A stretch of 64,000 nt of DNA from Actinoplanes subtropicus (GCF_000721705.1 NZ_JOJL01000004.1:310001-374000), one strand, 5' to 3'; positions 34,139-43,967 are shown, numbered from the stretch's first letter. Notes: generated from the letters alone by a model not told the origin. Made by a program: numbers and translations.

Positions 34139-36130
34139 TCAGCCCGTACGGCGGGCCTGACCGCGCCGTTCGGCGGTGGGGGAGGGCTGAGCGGGCGGGA
34201 GGGTGAACCAGAACGTGGCGCCCTGGCCGTTCTCGCCCTCCGCCCAGATCTCGCCGCCGTGCCGCTCGACCGCCCGGTGCACGGTGGTCAGCCCGATGCC
34301 CGTGCCGGGGAACTCGTCGGCGCTGTGCAGCCGCGCGAACGGGCGGAACAGCTCGCCCGCCTGCCCGGCCGGGAAGCCGGCGCCGTTGTCGCGGACGTAG
34401 AAGCTGTCGCCGTCGCAGCCGATCTCGACCGTCGGCGACGCCACCTTGCCGCTGAACTTGACCGCGTTGTTGACCAGGTTCTCCAGGACGACCCGGACCA
34501 GGCCCTCGTCGCCGTCCGCGGACATCCCCTCGCGTACGTGGAAAGTGGTTTTGCGGTGCGGGTCGCGGGCCTGGACCTCGCCGACCACCTGCCAGGCCAT
34601 CGCGCTCAGGTCGAACTCGCTGCGGCGCAGCTGGCCGCGGCTGGCCCGGGCCAGGATCAGCAGCGACTCGACCAGATCGGCCATCCGGTTCGCGGCGGCC
34701 TGGATCCGGCCCAGCCGGCGGCGGGATTCGGGGCTCAGCGGGTCGGCGTCGTCGTCCAGCATGTGCTCGGCGAAGCTGCTGATCACCTGCAGCGGCCCGC
34801 GCAGGTCGTGCGACACCGAGCCGGAGAAGGCCTCCAGCTCGCGGTTGCGCCACTCCAGCTCCTCGACCAGGGCGGCCCGGGTCTCGGCCAGCTGGCGGGC
34901 CGAGCGCTCCTCGGCCGCGTCCAGCTCCCGGCGCATCAGCTCCTCGCGGATGCGGCGGCTCTCGTCGTGCGATTGCTTACGGCGGATCTGCGTACGCACA
35001 TGGGCGCGCAGCGCCTCGGAACCCGCGCCGGAGCGCACGTAGTCGTCCGCGCCCGCCTCCAGGCAGGCCAGCATGTCGTCGTCGTTCTCGCCGGTCATCA
35101 CCACCGGCGTCTCGCCGATCACCGGCACTTCCTTGATCCGCCGGCAGGCGTCCCGGCCAAGGTCGCCGGCGAGGCCCAGGCCCAGCACGATGCAGTCGAC
35201 CGGCCGCTCGGCGAGCAGGTCGAGCGCCTCCCCGGTGTTCGCGACCGGCACCACGTCGTACCCGTCGGCGCGCAGCGACTCGGCCAGCTCGGCCAGCCGG
35301 TCCCGGTCGGGGGTGAGTGCGAGGACCTTGCTGGGCCCGTGCAGGCTGCCGGTCACCTCGATCGGCAGTTGCTCGGCGCTCTGCCGCAGCACCGCGTTGA
35401 GCTTGGCCGGGACGATCGCCAGGTTCTGCTGCTTGCGCAGGAACGCGTCGGCGCCCGCGTCGAGCATCTGCAGCTCGGTGGCGTAGTCGTCGGCCGCGGT
35501 CATCAGGATGCACGGGGTGTCGCGCAGCGCCGGGTCGAGCCGGACCCGGCGGATCACAGTGGCGCCGTCGATGCCGGGCATCACGCCGTCCACGATGATC
35601 GCCTGGGGGCGGCGGTCGGCGGCCAGCCGCAGGCCATCCTCGCCGGAGGGGGCGGTCAGCACCGCGTACCCCTCGGTTTCGAGGAGGTCGCGCAGTTGCT
35701 CGCGGAAGGTCATGCTGTCGTCGATGATCAACACGGTGATCCGGTCGTCGGCGGGGGTGGGTGACTCGGTGAGCAGCTGCCGTACCCGGGCGACCACGTA
35801 GCCGGCGTCGTACGGCTTGCCCACGTACTCGTCGGCGCCGGTGCGCAGCCCGGCCAGCCGGTCGGCCACCTCGTCCTCGGTGGACAGCAGCACGGTCACC
35901 ACGCCGGTGCGGCCGGGCAGCTTGCGCAGCTCGGTCAGCAGCTCCAGGCCGTCGGTGTCGGGCAGCAGCACGTCCAGCACGGCCGCGTCGAAGCCGCCGT
36001 CGGCGAACGCGGCGCGCGCCTCGCCGCCGGTGGCGCACAGCAGCGTCGCGAAGCCGGCCGCGGTGAACGCGTCGTGCAGGTCCATCCGTACGGTCAGGCT
36101 GTCGTCGACGATCAGCACCCGGTGGCTCAT
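34139..36130 (-). CDS. Response-regulator/histidine-kinase hybrid with three receiver domains
   Basis: A 663-residue soluble protein, last gene of the chemosensory chain, starting at the ATG that overlaps the cheB stop. Receiver 1 (residues 3-120) has phospho-acceptor D53 (VLDVLLPDTDG) and K105. Receiver 2 (133-250) has D181 (IIVDGVMPGIDG). Receiver 3 (about 268-385) is degenerate: the acceptor position reads CIVLGLGLAGD, with no Asp. A coiled coil (SRRIREELMRRELDAAEERS), HisKA (FSGSVSHDLRGPLQVISSFA) and HATPase (NLVNNAVKFSG, DNGAGFPAG, GTGIGLTTVHRAVERHGG) follow. It may be the output of CheA in place of CheY. Confidence 0.88.
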   Translation of the reverse strand: MSHRVLIVDDSLTVRMDLHDAFTAAGFATLLCATGGEARAAFADGGFDAAVLDVLLPDTDGLELLTELRKLPGRTGVVTVLLSTEDEVADRLAGLRTGADEYVGKPYDAGYVVARVRQLLTESPTPADDRITVLIIDDSMTFREQLRDLLETEGYAVLTAPSGEDGLRLAADRRPQAIIVDGVMPGIDGATVIRRVRLDPALRDTPCILMTAADDYATELQMLDAGADAFLRKQQNLAIVPAKLNAVLRQSAEQLPIEVTGSLHGPSKVLALTPDRDRLAELAESLRADGYDVVPVANTGEALDLLAERPVDCIVLGLGLAGDLGRDACRRIKEVPVIGETPVVMTGENDDDMLACLEAGADDYVRSGAGSEALRAHVRTQIRRKQSHDESRRIREELMRRELDAAEERSARQLAETRAALVEELEWRNRELEAFSGSVSHDLRGPLQVISSFAEHMLDDDADPLSPESRRRLGRIQAAANRMADLVESLLILARASRGQLRRSEFDLSAMAWQVVGEVQARDPHRKTTFHVREGMSADGDEGLVRVVLENLVNNAVKFSGKVASPTVEIGCDGDSFYVRDNGAGFPAGQAGELFRPFARLHSADEFPGTGIGLTTVHRAVERHGGEIWAEGENGQGATFWFTLPPAQPSPTAERRGQARRTG

Positions 36131-37179
36131 GGGCGGCTCCCGGCCGGCTGGAGCTCGGCGAGCCGGGCGGCGATCAGGGCCGGGGGCAGCACGTGTGCCG
36201 CCGCGCCGAGCAGCGCCGCCTCCTTCGGCATGCCGTACACCACGCAGCTCGCCTCGTTCTGGGCGAAGGTGACCGCGCCGCCGGAGCGCATCCGTAGCAG
36301 CCCCTCGGCGCCGTCCCGGCCCATGCCGGTGAGCAGGCAGCCGGCCGCGGCGGGGCCGAACTCGGCGGCCACCGACTCGAACAGCACGTCCACCGACGGG
36401 CGGCAGGAGTGCCGGGGCGGCGCGTCGCTGAGCCGCAGGACGCCGTCGCGGACCTGCAGGTGGCGGTCGGGCGGCGCGAGCACGACCCGGCCGCCGATCG
36501 ACTCGACCGGGGTCCAGTCCCGGGCGTAGCTGACGTCCCGCCCGGTCTGCCCGGCCAGCCAGTCGGAGAACGCCACCGCGAACGGCTCGCTGGCCGCGAT
36601 GTGCTGCACGCACAGCACCGGCGGCCGGAACCCGAGCGGCAGCGAGCGCAGCAGGTCGGTCAGCGCCCGCGGCCCCCCGGTGGAGGCGCCGATCGCGACC
36701 AGGCGCAGGATGTCACCGCTCGACCGGACCGGCGGGAGATCGGGGGTGGCCAGGCGGCCGTCCAGCCGGGCCCGCGGATGGGTGATCACCCGGATCCGGG
36801 AGACCAGCCGGACGGCCGAGCGCAGCCGCCGTCCCCAGTCCACGTCGGTGTCGTCGCCGCGCGGCTTCTCCAGCACGTCGACCGCGCCGGCGGCCAGCGC
36901 GTTGTAGGTGCTGAACAGCTCCTGCCGGTCGGCCGAGGAGACCACCAGGATCGGGGTGGGGTGCTCGGCCATGATGTGCTCGGTGGCGACCAGCCCGCTC
37001 ATCGTGGGCAGCATCATGTCCATCGTCACCACATCGGGCCGCAGCCGGCCGACCAGCTCGACGGCCTGGTCCCCGTCGGCCGCCTCGCCCACGATCTGCA
37101 GCTCCGGGTCCTCGGCGAGCGACTCGCGCAGGTGATAGCGCATGGTCGCGGAGTCCTCCACGAGCAGGACGCGGATCAT
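36127..37179 (-). CDS. cheB: Chemotaxis protein-glutamate methylesterase CheB
   Basis: A 350-residue CheB that demethylates chemoreceptors. The N-terminal receiver has VEDSATMRYHL, phospho-acceptor Asp in VVTMDMMLPTMSG and Lys in LEKPRGD. The C-terminal esterase shows the catalytic triad: Ser in IGASTGGPRAL, His in CVQHIAASEPF and Asp in TGMGRDGAEGL. The ATG overlaps the cheA stop and the TGA overlaps the next ATG, so CheB sits inside a translationally coupled chain. Confidence 0.96.
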   Translation of the reverse strand: MIRVLLVEDSATMRYHLRESLAEDPELQIVGEAADGDQAVELVGRLRPDVVTMDMMLPTMSGLVATEHIMAEHPTPILVVSSADRQELFSTYNALAAGAVDVLEKPRGDDTDVDWGRRLRSAVRLVSRIRVITHPRARLDGRLATPDLPPVRSSGDILRLVAIGASTGGPRALTDLLRSLPLGFRPPVLCVQHIAASEPFAVAFSDWLAGQTGRDVSYARDWTPVESIGGRVVLAPPDRHLQVRDGVLRLSDAPPRHSCRPSVDVLFESVAAEFGPAAAGCLLTGMGRDGAEGLLRMRSGGAVTFAQNEASCVVYGMPKEAALLGAAAHVLPPALIAARLAELQPAGSRP

Positions 37180-39197
37180 CGGAGGATCAGCCGCCGGATG
37201 TGCGCCAGCAGCTCCTCCTGGTTGAACTCGCCCTTGACCACGTACGCGGCGGCGCCCGCCTCCTCGCCGCGGCGGCGGTCCTCGGCCGAGGCGCGGGAGC
37301 TGACCAGGATCGCCGGGACCGCGGCCAGCTCGGGGTCGGCCCGGGCCCGGGCGACGAAGGTGAAGCCGTCCATCCCGGGCATGTCGATGTCGGTGAGGAA
37401 CAGCCCGTAGTCCCGGCCGTGCGCCATCTCCAGCGCCTCCTCGGCCGAGGCGGCCAGGTCGACCTCGTAGCCGGCCGACTCGAGGATGCTGCGCTCGAGC
37501 ATCCGGGTGGTGAGCGAGTCGTCGACCACCAGGATCGGCCGGTGCGGCTTCTCCGGCTCGCGGGCGGTCTCGATCCGGCCCGGGTCGGCGTGGACGGCGG
37601 CGACCAGCCCGTGCGCGTCGAGCACCAGCCGCGGGTTGCCGTTCAGGTCGATCGCGACGCCGCCGATCACCGGGGCGGCCGGGGCCAGGTCGGGCAGCGG
37701 GCGGGCGACCAGCGTGGTGGTGCCGGCCAGCCGGTCGACGCCCACCGCGACGGTCTGCTCGTCGGCGGTCAGCACCACGGCCACCGCCCCGGCCGGCCGG
37801 CCCGCGGGCGGGTTGTCGCCGGCCGGGCCGATCGTGCGGGACAGCGGCAGGAACGGGACCACCTGGCCGTCGTGCGCGAGCCGGCCGGCGGCGGTGGCGG
37901 TCGCCGCGTCCTCGCCGGGCAGCCGTACGCAGCGGCGCACGGCGTCCAGCGGCATCGTCGCCACGGTGCCGCCGGCCTCCACGACCAGGCCGTTCATGCT
38001 CAGCAGGGTCAGCGGCACCACGATCTCCACGGTGGCGCCCTGGCCGGGCCGGTTCCGGATGGCGACCGAGCCGCCCAGCTGGGCGGCCACGTCCCGGGCC
38101 ACGTCCATGCCGATGCCGCGGCCGGCCACCTCGGTGACCGAGCCCGAGGTGCTGACGCCGCCGTGCAGCACCAGGTCGATCAGCTCCTGCGGCTCCGGTT
38201 CCCGGCCGGGGGCGAGCAGGCCGCGCGCCTCGGCGACCCGGCGCAGGGCGGTCAGGTCGAAGCCGCGGCCGTCGTCCGTACACCGGAAATGCGCCCACCG
38301 GCCGCGGCGCTCCACCTCCACCGTGATGGTTCCCTCGGCCGGCTTGCCGGCCGCCCGGCGCTGCGCCTCCGCCTCGATGCCGTGCACCACCGCGTTGCGG
38401 ACGACGTGCAGGAACGCCCCGCTCACCTGGTTGAGCAGGTGCGGCCCCATCCGGGTCTGCGCGCCGCTCGCGACGAACCGGACGTGCTTGCCCTCGGCCT
38501 CGGCGGCGTCGTGCACCGCCCGGTGCAGGGCGGTGAAGATGGTGCCGGCGGCGGACAGGCGCAGCCCCTCGGCCCGGCCGCGTACCTCGTCGAGCTGGTG
38601 TTCCACCTGGTCGACCGCGTCGGTGATGCGGCGGCCGAGCGCGGCCAGGTCGCCGGCCAGCCGCTGCACGGCGCCGCGGCTGCCGGCCGGGTCGCGTCCG
38701 GTGCGCAGCCGGTCGCCGAGCGCCTCCGCCGACCGGTGCATCCGGGCCAGCTCGCGGCTGCCGTCGCGGAGCGGGGCGATCCGGGCGTTGGCCTCGCCGA
38801 TGGCGTCCAGCAGCTCGTCCAGATCGGCGGTCACCGCCCGCGGCGGCGGCTCCTCCACGGCCGGCGTCTCGATCGATGCCGGCTTTTCCAGCGCTCCGAC
38901 AAATCGGGCGATCTCATCGTTCAACCGCAGCAGCTCGCGCATCTCGCCGGCCGGCAGGGCGGCGTCCTCGCCCCGGTGCGGGACCAGTACCTCCTCCAGC
39001 GTGTGCGCCCGGTCGGCGATCTCGGTCTGCTTCACCACCCGGGCCGCGCCCTTGAGCGTGTGCGCGTACCGCAGCAGCCGTGCCACCAGGTCCGGGCCGG
39101 GCTGCTGGTCCAGGTCGAGCACGGCCGCGCTGATCTGGTCGACCAGTTCGCGCGCCTCGATCCGGAAGTAGCGCAGCGGGTCCCGGGCCTCGGCCAT
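37176..39197 (-). CDS. cheA: Chemotaxis histidine kinase CheA fused to a receiver domain
   Basis: A 673-residue CheA. The Hpt domain has phospho-accepting His46 in RYAHTLKGAARVV. No separate P2 (CheY-binding) domain is evident. Dimerisation and ATPase parts show HLLNQVSGAFLHVVRNAVVHG, DDGRGF and GRGIGMDVARDVAAQLGGSV, followed by a CheW-like P5 domain (PLTLLSMNGLVVEAGG). The C-terminus is a receiver (ILVVDDSLTTRMLERSILES, LFLTDIDMPGMDG, VVKGEFNQEE). A CheA-REC fusion resembles FrzE of Myxococcus and Pil-Chp kinases. It starts 2 nt after the receptor gene. Confidence 0.95.
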   Translation of the reverse strand: MAEARDPLRYFRIEARELVDQISAAVLDLDQQPGPDLVARLLRYAHTLKGAARVVKQTEIADRAHTLEEVLVPHRGEDAALPAGEMRELLRLNDEIARFVGALEKPASIETPAVEEPPPRAVTADLDELLDAIGEANARIAPLRDGSRELARMHRSAEALGDRLRTGRDPAGSRGAVQRLAGDLAALGRRITDAVDQVEHQLDEVRGRAEGLRLSAAGTIFTALHRAVHDAAEAEGKHVRFVASGAQTRMGPHLLNQVSGAFLHVVRNAVVHGIEAEAQRRAAGKPAEGTITVEVERRGRWAHFRCTDDGRGFDLTALRRVAEARGLLAPGREPEPQELIDLVLHGGVSTSGSVTEVAGRGIGMDVARDVAAQLGGSVAIRNRPGQGATVEIVVPLTLLSMNGLVVEAGGTVATMPLDAVRRCVRLPGEDAATATAAGRLAHDGQVVPFLPLSRTIGPAGDNPPAGRPAGAVAVVLTADEQTVAVGVDRLAGTTTLVARPLPDLAPAAPVIGGVAIDLNGNPRLVLDAHGLVAAVHADPGRIETAREPEKPHRPILVVDDSLTTRMLERSILESAGYEVDLAASAEEALEMAHGRDYGLFLTDIDMPGMDGFTFVARARADPELAAVPAILVSSRASAEDRRRGEEAGAAAYVVKGEFNQEELLAHIRRLILR

Positions 39198-39199
39198 GG

Positions 39200-40669
39200 T
39201 CAGTGTCCCCGGGTTCCGACCAGGTCGAGCAGATCGCCGGAGAGCGTGCTCAGGTGGGCCGCGGTCTGCTTGGTCTGCACCGCGCTGGCCTCGGTCTCCC
39301 GGCTGGCCCGGGCGGTGTCCGAGGCGGCCGAGTTGACCTGCTCCACGGCGGTGGTCTGCTGCTTGGTGGACAGCTCGATCTCCCGGGTGGCGTCGCTGGT
39401 CGTCGCCACCAGCTGGACGATGCGGCGGAACGAGTTGGTCGCGTCGTCGAACTGCCGGGAGCCGGCGTCGACCGCCTTCGCGCCGATCTCGGTGGCCATC
39501 ACGGTGGTGTTCACCGCGCCGCGGACGTCCTCGATCAGCGCCCGGATCTCCTTGGCCGACCCGGCGGTCCGGTCGGCCAGCTTGCGGATCTCCTCGGCCA
39601 CCACCGCGAACCGGCGGCCCCACTCGCCGGCCCCGCTGGCCTCGATGGTGGCGTTGATGGCCAGGATGTTGGTCTGCTCGGCCAGCTCGGACACCAGGTC
39701 GACGACGGTCCCGATCTGCTGCGATTTCTCGCCCAGCGACAGCATGTGCTGCACGATCTGGTCGACCTGGGCGCGGATCGCGTTGATCGAGGCCCGGGTC
39801 TGGTCGATGGTGGCGTCCCCGGTGCGGGCCGCGTCGGCGGTGTCCTCGGCGATCTTCGAGACCCGCTGGGCGCTGTCCGCGATCTGCCGCGAGGTGATCA
39901 GCAGCTCGCTGATCGTGGTGGTGATCTCGCTCATCGCGCTGGCCTGGTCGCGGCCGCCGGAGGCCTGCTGCGCGGCGGCCGCCTCCAGCTCCGAGGACGA
40001 ACTCTGGATGTGCCCCACCGCGGCGCCCACCTCGCGGCGGAGGTCCCGGCTGAGCCGCCAGGCCACCCCGGCGGACGAGACGATCAGCACCGCGCCGATG
40101 CCGAGGAGACAGAGGATCGCCCAGGTGGCCCGGTCGGCCGACTCCTTGCGGGAGTCCGCGACGACCTTCTGGATCCGTTTGATCAGGCTGTCGATCGTGG
40201 CCTGCAACGCCTCCCGGGCCGGCTTCATCCCATCGACCCTTATCTGCGCCACGTCGGACAGCGCCTTGATCTTCTGGCGCCGCGCGAGCACCTGACCGAT
40301 CAGCGTGTTGAACTGGCCCTCGGCGGTGGTCACGGTGTTCAGCAGCTTCTCCGCGGCGGCGTCGTCGAGCGTGTCGCGCACCCGGGCCAGCTGGGCCAGG
40401 AACGTGCCGCGGTCCTGGTTGACCGTGTTCAGCCACTCGGGCGTGCCGGAGATCAGGTAGGCGCGGAAGTCCGCGAGCCGCCGGTCCATCAGCCCGCTCA
40501 GCGTCTGTGCCTCGACCAGGCTGGACGAGGCGGTCTTGACCACCTTTTCGTTGGTGGCCGACACGTAGTGCAGGGCCAGCGCCGAGGTCGCCGTCATCAA
40601 CAGGGTCAGCGCCAGGGTCAGGCCGAAACCGGCGGCCAGTTTGGCGCCGAACGTGCGTCCCGCCATCAT
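39200..40669 (-). CDS. Transmembrane methyl-accepting chemotaxis receptor
   Basis: A 489-residue chemoreceptor. Helix 1 ([20 protein letters not shown]) and helix 2 ([20 protein letters not shown], about residues 180-200) bracket a ligand domain of about 140 residues that is helical and probably a four-helix bundle. The cytoplasmic part has the receptor hairpin tip in the form [20 protein letters not shown], then [20 protein letters not shown], where the common EAARAGEAGRGF is altered. A canonical HAMP is hard to see between helix 2 and the signalling region. The start overlaps the cheW stop (ATGA). It is the only receptor inside this chain. Confidence 0.93.
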   Translation of the reverse strand: MMAGRTFGAKLAAGFGLTLALTLLMTATSALALHYVSATNEKVVKTASSSLVEAQTLSGLMDRRLADFRAYLISGTPEWLNTVNQDRGTFLAQLARVRDTLDDAAAEKLLNTVTTAEGQFNTLIGQVLARRQKIKALSDVAQIRVDGMKPAREALQATIDSLIKRIQKVVADSRKESADRATWAILCLLGIGAVLIVSSAGVAWRLSRDLRREVGAAVGHIQSSSSELEAAAAQQASGGRDQASAMSEITTTISELLITSRQIADSAQRVSKIAEDTADAARTGDATIDQTRASINAIRAQVDQIVQHMLSLGEKSQQIGTVVDLVSELAEQTNILAINATIEASGAGEWGRRFAVVAEEIRKLADRTAGSAKEIRALIEDVRGAVNTTVMATEIGAKAVDAGSRQFDDATNSFRRIVQLVATTSDATREIELSTKQQTTAVEQVNSAASDTARASRETEASAVQTKQTAAHLSTLSGDLLDLVGTRGH

Positions 40670-41205
40670 CGCTGGGCCTCCTCGGTGACTTGGACATGTC
40701 CGGCCAGGGCGTGCACCAGGGCCCGGGTGGCCGGGACGTCGATGATCGGGCGGGCCGCGCCGTCCAGCCCGGCGATGCCGCGCAGGCAGCCGCGCGGGCC
40801 CTCGTGCGTCTGTTCGCGGACGATCGCGTCGGCCGTGACCCGGACGTGCCCGTCCAGCTCGTGGAAGGCGAGCCCGAGCGGCGGCTGCCCGGCGGCGAGC
40901 ACCAGCCAGCGGGGGTGGCCGCCGGCCGGGTGGCCGAGCAGCGCGGCCAGGTCGTAGACCGGGACCACCGTCCCGGCGAAGCCGGCCAGCCCGAGCAGGG
41001 CCGGCAGCGGGCCGGGCAGCGGGGTCACCGGGCGGTCCGGGTGCAGGCCGGCGGTCTGGGCCAGGCGCAGCGCGTACGGGCGGCCGCCGGCCCGGACCGC
41101 GAGCAGCTCGACGTGCTCCTCGTCGTGCCGGCGCACCGGCTCGGCGAACGACCGGTCGAACTCCTGCCGGAGCTCGTCGATCCGGCCGGCGACGCCCGGG
41201 GTCAT
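40666..41205 (-). CDS. cheW: CheW-type coupling protein
   Basis: A 179-residue CheW that links receptor and CheA. It has an extra N-terminal helix of about 30 residues ([20 protein letters not shown]), then the CheW fold: [40 protein letters not shown] (canonical G-x-V-x-P-V-Y-D-L) and [20 protein letters not shown]. Both ends overlap neighbours by 4 nt. A second, shorter CheW-like protein is encoded at the head of the operon. Confidence 0.9.
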   Translation of the reverse strand: MTPGVAGRIDELRQEFDRSFAEPVRRHDEEHVELLAVRAGGRPYALRLAQTAGLHPDRPVTPLPGPLPALLGLAGFAGTVVPVYDLAALLGHPAGGHPRWLVLAAGQPPLGLAFHELDGHVRVTADAIVREQTHEGPRGCLRGIAGLDGAARPIIDVPATRALVHALAGHVQVTEEAQR

Positions 41206-42638
41206 CGCCGCACCCCGCACGCGTCCAGCTCGGACCGGCACAGCACGGTCAGCGCGATCCGGCCGAATCCTCCGCCGAACAGCAGGATCCGCCGGTCGTT
41301 CTCGGCCGCGAGCAGCGCCAGCGCCTGTTCCAGCTCGCCGGCCGCGGCCCGCTCGTCGCCGTGCCGCCGGGCCAGCTGGCCGAGCCGCAGCCGGGGCAGG
41401 GCGAAATCCGTGTCCAGGTACGCCGCGAGCCGGTACTGCCCGACCGCCGCCTCCGTCGCGCCGTCCCCCTCGAGGCAGACCGCGTACAGCTGGTGGGCGT
41501 CCGGGTCGAGCCCGTCGTCGTCGATCATCCGGCGGGCCGTCTCGATCGCCTCGTCGATCCGTCCCGACTGCGCGAGCAGCACCCCGCGCAGCAGCCGGTG
41601 CCGCGCCTGCTCGGCTCTGCCGCTGCCGGCGCCTGGTCCTTCGGACGGCGCGGAGAACCCGGGCCCCTGCGGGGCCGGCGAGTGCTCGTCGATGAGCGCC
41701 AGCGCGTCGGCGAACCGCTCCTCGCCGAGCAGCACGACCGCCTTGGTGTACACCTCGTCGGCCGGGTGGACCGGCTCGGCCCGGGCGACCGCGGGCCGCT
41801 GCGCCGGGGGAGCGACGGTCGCGACCGTACGCTGGTAGTAGAACGCGTGGTGGTTGTGCCGCAGCTCCAGCCCGGCCGGGCTGGAGCCGAGCGAGTCGGT
41901 GTGCCCGAGGAAGAGGTAGCCGCGCGGGGCGAGCGCCGCCGCCATCCGGGCGATCAGCGCGGCGGCCACCGCCGGGGTCAGGTACATCAGCAGGTTCCGG
42001 CAGAAGATCACGTCGTACCGGTCCGGGCGCCACACCTCGTCGTCCGGGTCGGCGACGTTGTGCCGGCGGAACTGGGTGATCCGGGCGGCGTCCTCGGCGA
42101 CCCGGTAGCCGGCCCCGTCCGGGCGGAACCACCGCTCGCGTACGTCATCGGGGGTCTCGCGCAGCGACCACGGCGAGTAGTGATTCGCCTCGGCCTGCCG
42201 CAGCACCGCCGGGTTCGCGTCGACCCCGAGCACGTCGATCAGCCAATTGCCGCCCGGCAGCGCCTCCCGCGCGACGATCGCCAGGCTGTACGCCTCCTCG
42301 CCGGACGAGCAGGCCACCGACAGCATCCGCAGCACGCGCTGCCCGGCCCGGGCCGCGAGCCGCTCGGGCAGCGCCTCCTCGCGCAGCGCCCGGAACTGCT
42401 CGCCGTGCCGGAAGAAGTAGGTCTCGGTGATGCTCAGCCGCTCGATCAGCGCGGTCAGCTCCTCCTCCCACGGGCGGGCCGCCAGCCGGTGCAGGTAGTC
42501 GTCGCGGCTCAGCCGCCGGTGCCGGGCCCGCTCGTCGAGCAGCGGCGCCAGCTGTCCCGCGTCCCGGTCGGTGTAGGCCCAGCCCAGCCGCCGGCCGAGC
42601 AGCTCGCGGAACCGGGTGATCTCGGCGTCGCCGCTCAC
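41202..42638 (-). CDS. cheR: CheR methyltransferase with C-terminal TPR-like domain
   Basis: A 478-residue CheR that methylates receptor glutamates with SAM. GTG 42638 overlaps the stop of the upstream gene. The N-terminal helical domain is followed by [20 protein letters not shown], the SAM site [37 protein letters not shown] and [14 protein letters not shown]. The C-terminal 200 residues carry TPR-like repeats ([60 protein letters not shown]). CheR-TPR fusions occur in FrzF of Myxococcus and in non-flagellar chemosensory systems, where the TPR part binds partners. Confidence 0.94.
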   Translation of the reverse strand: MSGDAEITRFRELLGRRLGWAYTDRDAGQLAPLLDERARHRRLSRDDYLHRLAARPWEEELTALIERLSITETYFFRHGEQFRALREEALPERLAARAGQRVLRMLSVACSSGEEAYSLAIVAREALPGGNWLIDVLGVDANPAVLRQAEANHYSPWSLRETPDDVRERWFRPDGAGYRVAEDAARITQFRRHNVADPDDEVWRPDRYDVIFCRNLLMYLTPAVAAALIARMAAALAPRGYLFLGHTDSLGSSPAGLELRHNHHAFYYQRTVATVAPPAQRPAVARAEPVHPADEVYTKAVVLLGEERFADALALIDEHSPAPQGPGFSAPSEGPGAGSGRAEQARHRLLRGVLLAQSGRIDEAIETARRMIDDDGLDPDAHQLYAVCLEGDGATEAAVGQYRLAAYLDTDFALPRLRLGQLARRHGDERAAAGELEQALALLAAENDRRILLFGGGFGRIALTVLCRSELDACGVRR

Positions 42639-43075
42639 GGCACGCCCGCGGCCGCCGCCGCTTCCCATACCTCGTCCGGCACCGCCCGCATGCTCTGCAG
42701 CAGCAGGAGCGGCTCGGCGCCGACCGTGTCCACGCCCGCGACCAGCCGGCTCGACGCGCCGCCGAGCAGCGCCGGATGGCCGCCGGCCGGCTCCGGATGC
42801 ACCGGCCGGATGCCGATCACCTCGCCGCTGGCCATCGCGACCGCACCCCGCTCGGTGCCCACGGTGATGTACCGCCGTAACTCGCCCGGCCCGCCGCCGA
42901 GCAGCCGGCACACGTCGAGGACCGGCGCCGGCACGCCGCGCAGCACGCTGATCCCCAGCACGAACGCCGGGGTCCCGGCCAGCGGCAGGGTCGGCATCGG
43001 CCGCATGGTCTCCAGGACCTCGTCCAGCCGCAGCGCACACAGCAGCGGCCCGGCACGGAAGACGAGGGCCGTCAT
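42635..43075 (-). CDS. cheW: CheW-like coupling protein, first gene of the chemosensory operon
   Basis: A 146-residue minimal CheW-domain protein. ATG 43075 has a strong ribosome site (GGAGGTGGAGG) five bases upstream. Motifs are LVFRAGPLLCALRLDEVLET, FVLGISVLRGVPAPVLDVCR and ITVGTERGAVAMASGEVIGI. It is more divergent than the CheW at 40666-41205 and may act like FrzB or as a receptor-specific adaptor. Its stop overlaps the cheR start. Confidence 0.85.
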   Translation of the reverse strand: MTALVFRAGPLLCALRLDEVLETMRPMPTLPLAGTPAFVLGISVLRGVPAPVLDVCRLLGGGPGELRRYITVGTERGAVAMASGEVIGIRPVHPEPAGGHPALLGGASSRLVAGVDTVGAEPLLLLQSMRAVPDEVWEAAAAAGVP

Positions 43076-43123
43076 GACGGCCTCCACCTCCGGCGCATGT
43101 CCGTATTGCGGCACAAGCTCAGA

Positions 43124-43135
43124 TTATCCGTATAA
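43124..43135. promoter_or_regulatory. AT-rich promoter region of the chemosensory operon
   Basis: TTATCCGTATAA is a near-perfect palindrome about 50 bp upstream of the first cheW gene. The minus strand reads GGATAAT here, a plausible -10 hexamer. The 158-bp spacer is markedly AT-richer than its surroundings. A FliA/WhiG-type promoter was looked for but not convincingly found. Confidence 0.35.
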
Positions 43136-43233
43136 GGCAAGGTTCTCTCATTTTCCAAACCTTCTTGCCGTACGGATCGACCACAGCGCTTCCGGCCCGT
43201 CCGGGTCGGCGTGGGCCAGCCCGGCGCATGCTG

Positions 43234-43932
43234 TCACGCCGCCTGCGCCGCCAGGGTCAGCAGCTGCCGGCTGCGCCGTTCCGCCCCGAGGGCCGCCGGG
43301 GCCGCGGTCCCCGGCGGCGCGATCTCCGTGACGGTTCCGCCGCTGAGGCAGTACTGCGCGGCCACGGCGGCCGTCGAGCCGCGCCGGAGGGCGCCGTCGA
43401 CGAGCACCGACCGCTGCCGGAGGAGCTCGATGGTGTGCAGCGAGTGCCAGCCGGCGACCTCGTCGGCGGTCCGCGCCCCGTCGGCGCGGGCCCGCAGGAC
43501 GTTCGGGGCGATCCGCTCGGCCACGTCGCGGATGTAGCCGGGCGGGACCATCGCCTGGTCGACGATGCGGGTCGCCGCCGCGACCGCGCCGCACTCGTCG
43601 TGGCCGAGCACCACGATCAGGGAGACGCCGAGGATCTCCACGGCGTACTCCACCGAGCCGAGCACGCCCGTGTCGACGACGTGCCCGGCCGTCCGGACCA
43701 CGAACAGGTCGCCGAGTCCCTGGTCGAACAGGATCTCGGCCGGTACCCGGGAGTCGGAGCAGCCCAGGATCAGCGCGAACGGGTTCTGCGAGGTGCTGAG
43801 CTCGGCCCGGCGGGCCACGCCCCGGGCGACCTCGGCGGTGCTGCGTCCCTCGACGAAGCGGGCGTTGCCCTCCCGCAGCCGTGCCCACTCGAGGCCGGCC
43901 ACGACGGGGTTCGAAGTCGGTCTGCTGGTCAC
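43234..43932 (-). CDS. Beta-class carbonic anhydrase
   Basis: A 232-residue zinc enzyme interconverting CO2 and bicarbonate. Zinc ligands are in CSDSR (Cys-x-Asp-x-Arg dyad) and HDEC (His-x-x-Cys). The flanking VVRTAGHVVDTGVLGSVEYA is typical. GTG 43932 is preferred, with GGAGAG seven bases upstream; GTG 43962 lacks a ribosome site. It follows the soluble double-GAF receptor gene by 35 bp on the same strand, so the two are probably co-transcribed. Its 3' end approaches the promoter region of the chemosensory operon. Confidence 0.93.
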   Translation of the reverse strand: MTSRPTSNPVVAGLEWARLREGNARFVEGRSTAEVARGVARRAELSTSQNPFALILGCSDSRVPAEILFDQGLGDLFVVRTAGHVVDTGVLGSVEYAVEILGVSLIVVLGHDECGAVAAATRIVDQAMVPPGYIRDVAERIAPNVLRARADGARTADEVAGWHSLHTIELLRQRSVLVDGALRRGSTAAVAAQYCLSGGTVTEIAPPGTAAPAALGAERRSRQLLTLAAQAA

Positions 43933-43967
43933 TTGGCTGCTCTCCGGTTTCTGCTCAGGCACGGAAG

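Noticed and set aside
37200..40957. Long plus-strand open frames opposite cheA and the receptor gene
   Set aside because: Antisense shadows of confident genes; composition rich in Arg, Gly and Pro without domain motifs.
43076..43233. FliA/WhiG-type promoter for the chemosensory operon
   Set aside because: GGATAAT resembles a -10 box, but no matching TAAA or CTCA box was found at the right distance on the minus strand. A CTCA-N16-GCCGTA on the plus strand faces no gene.
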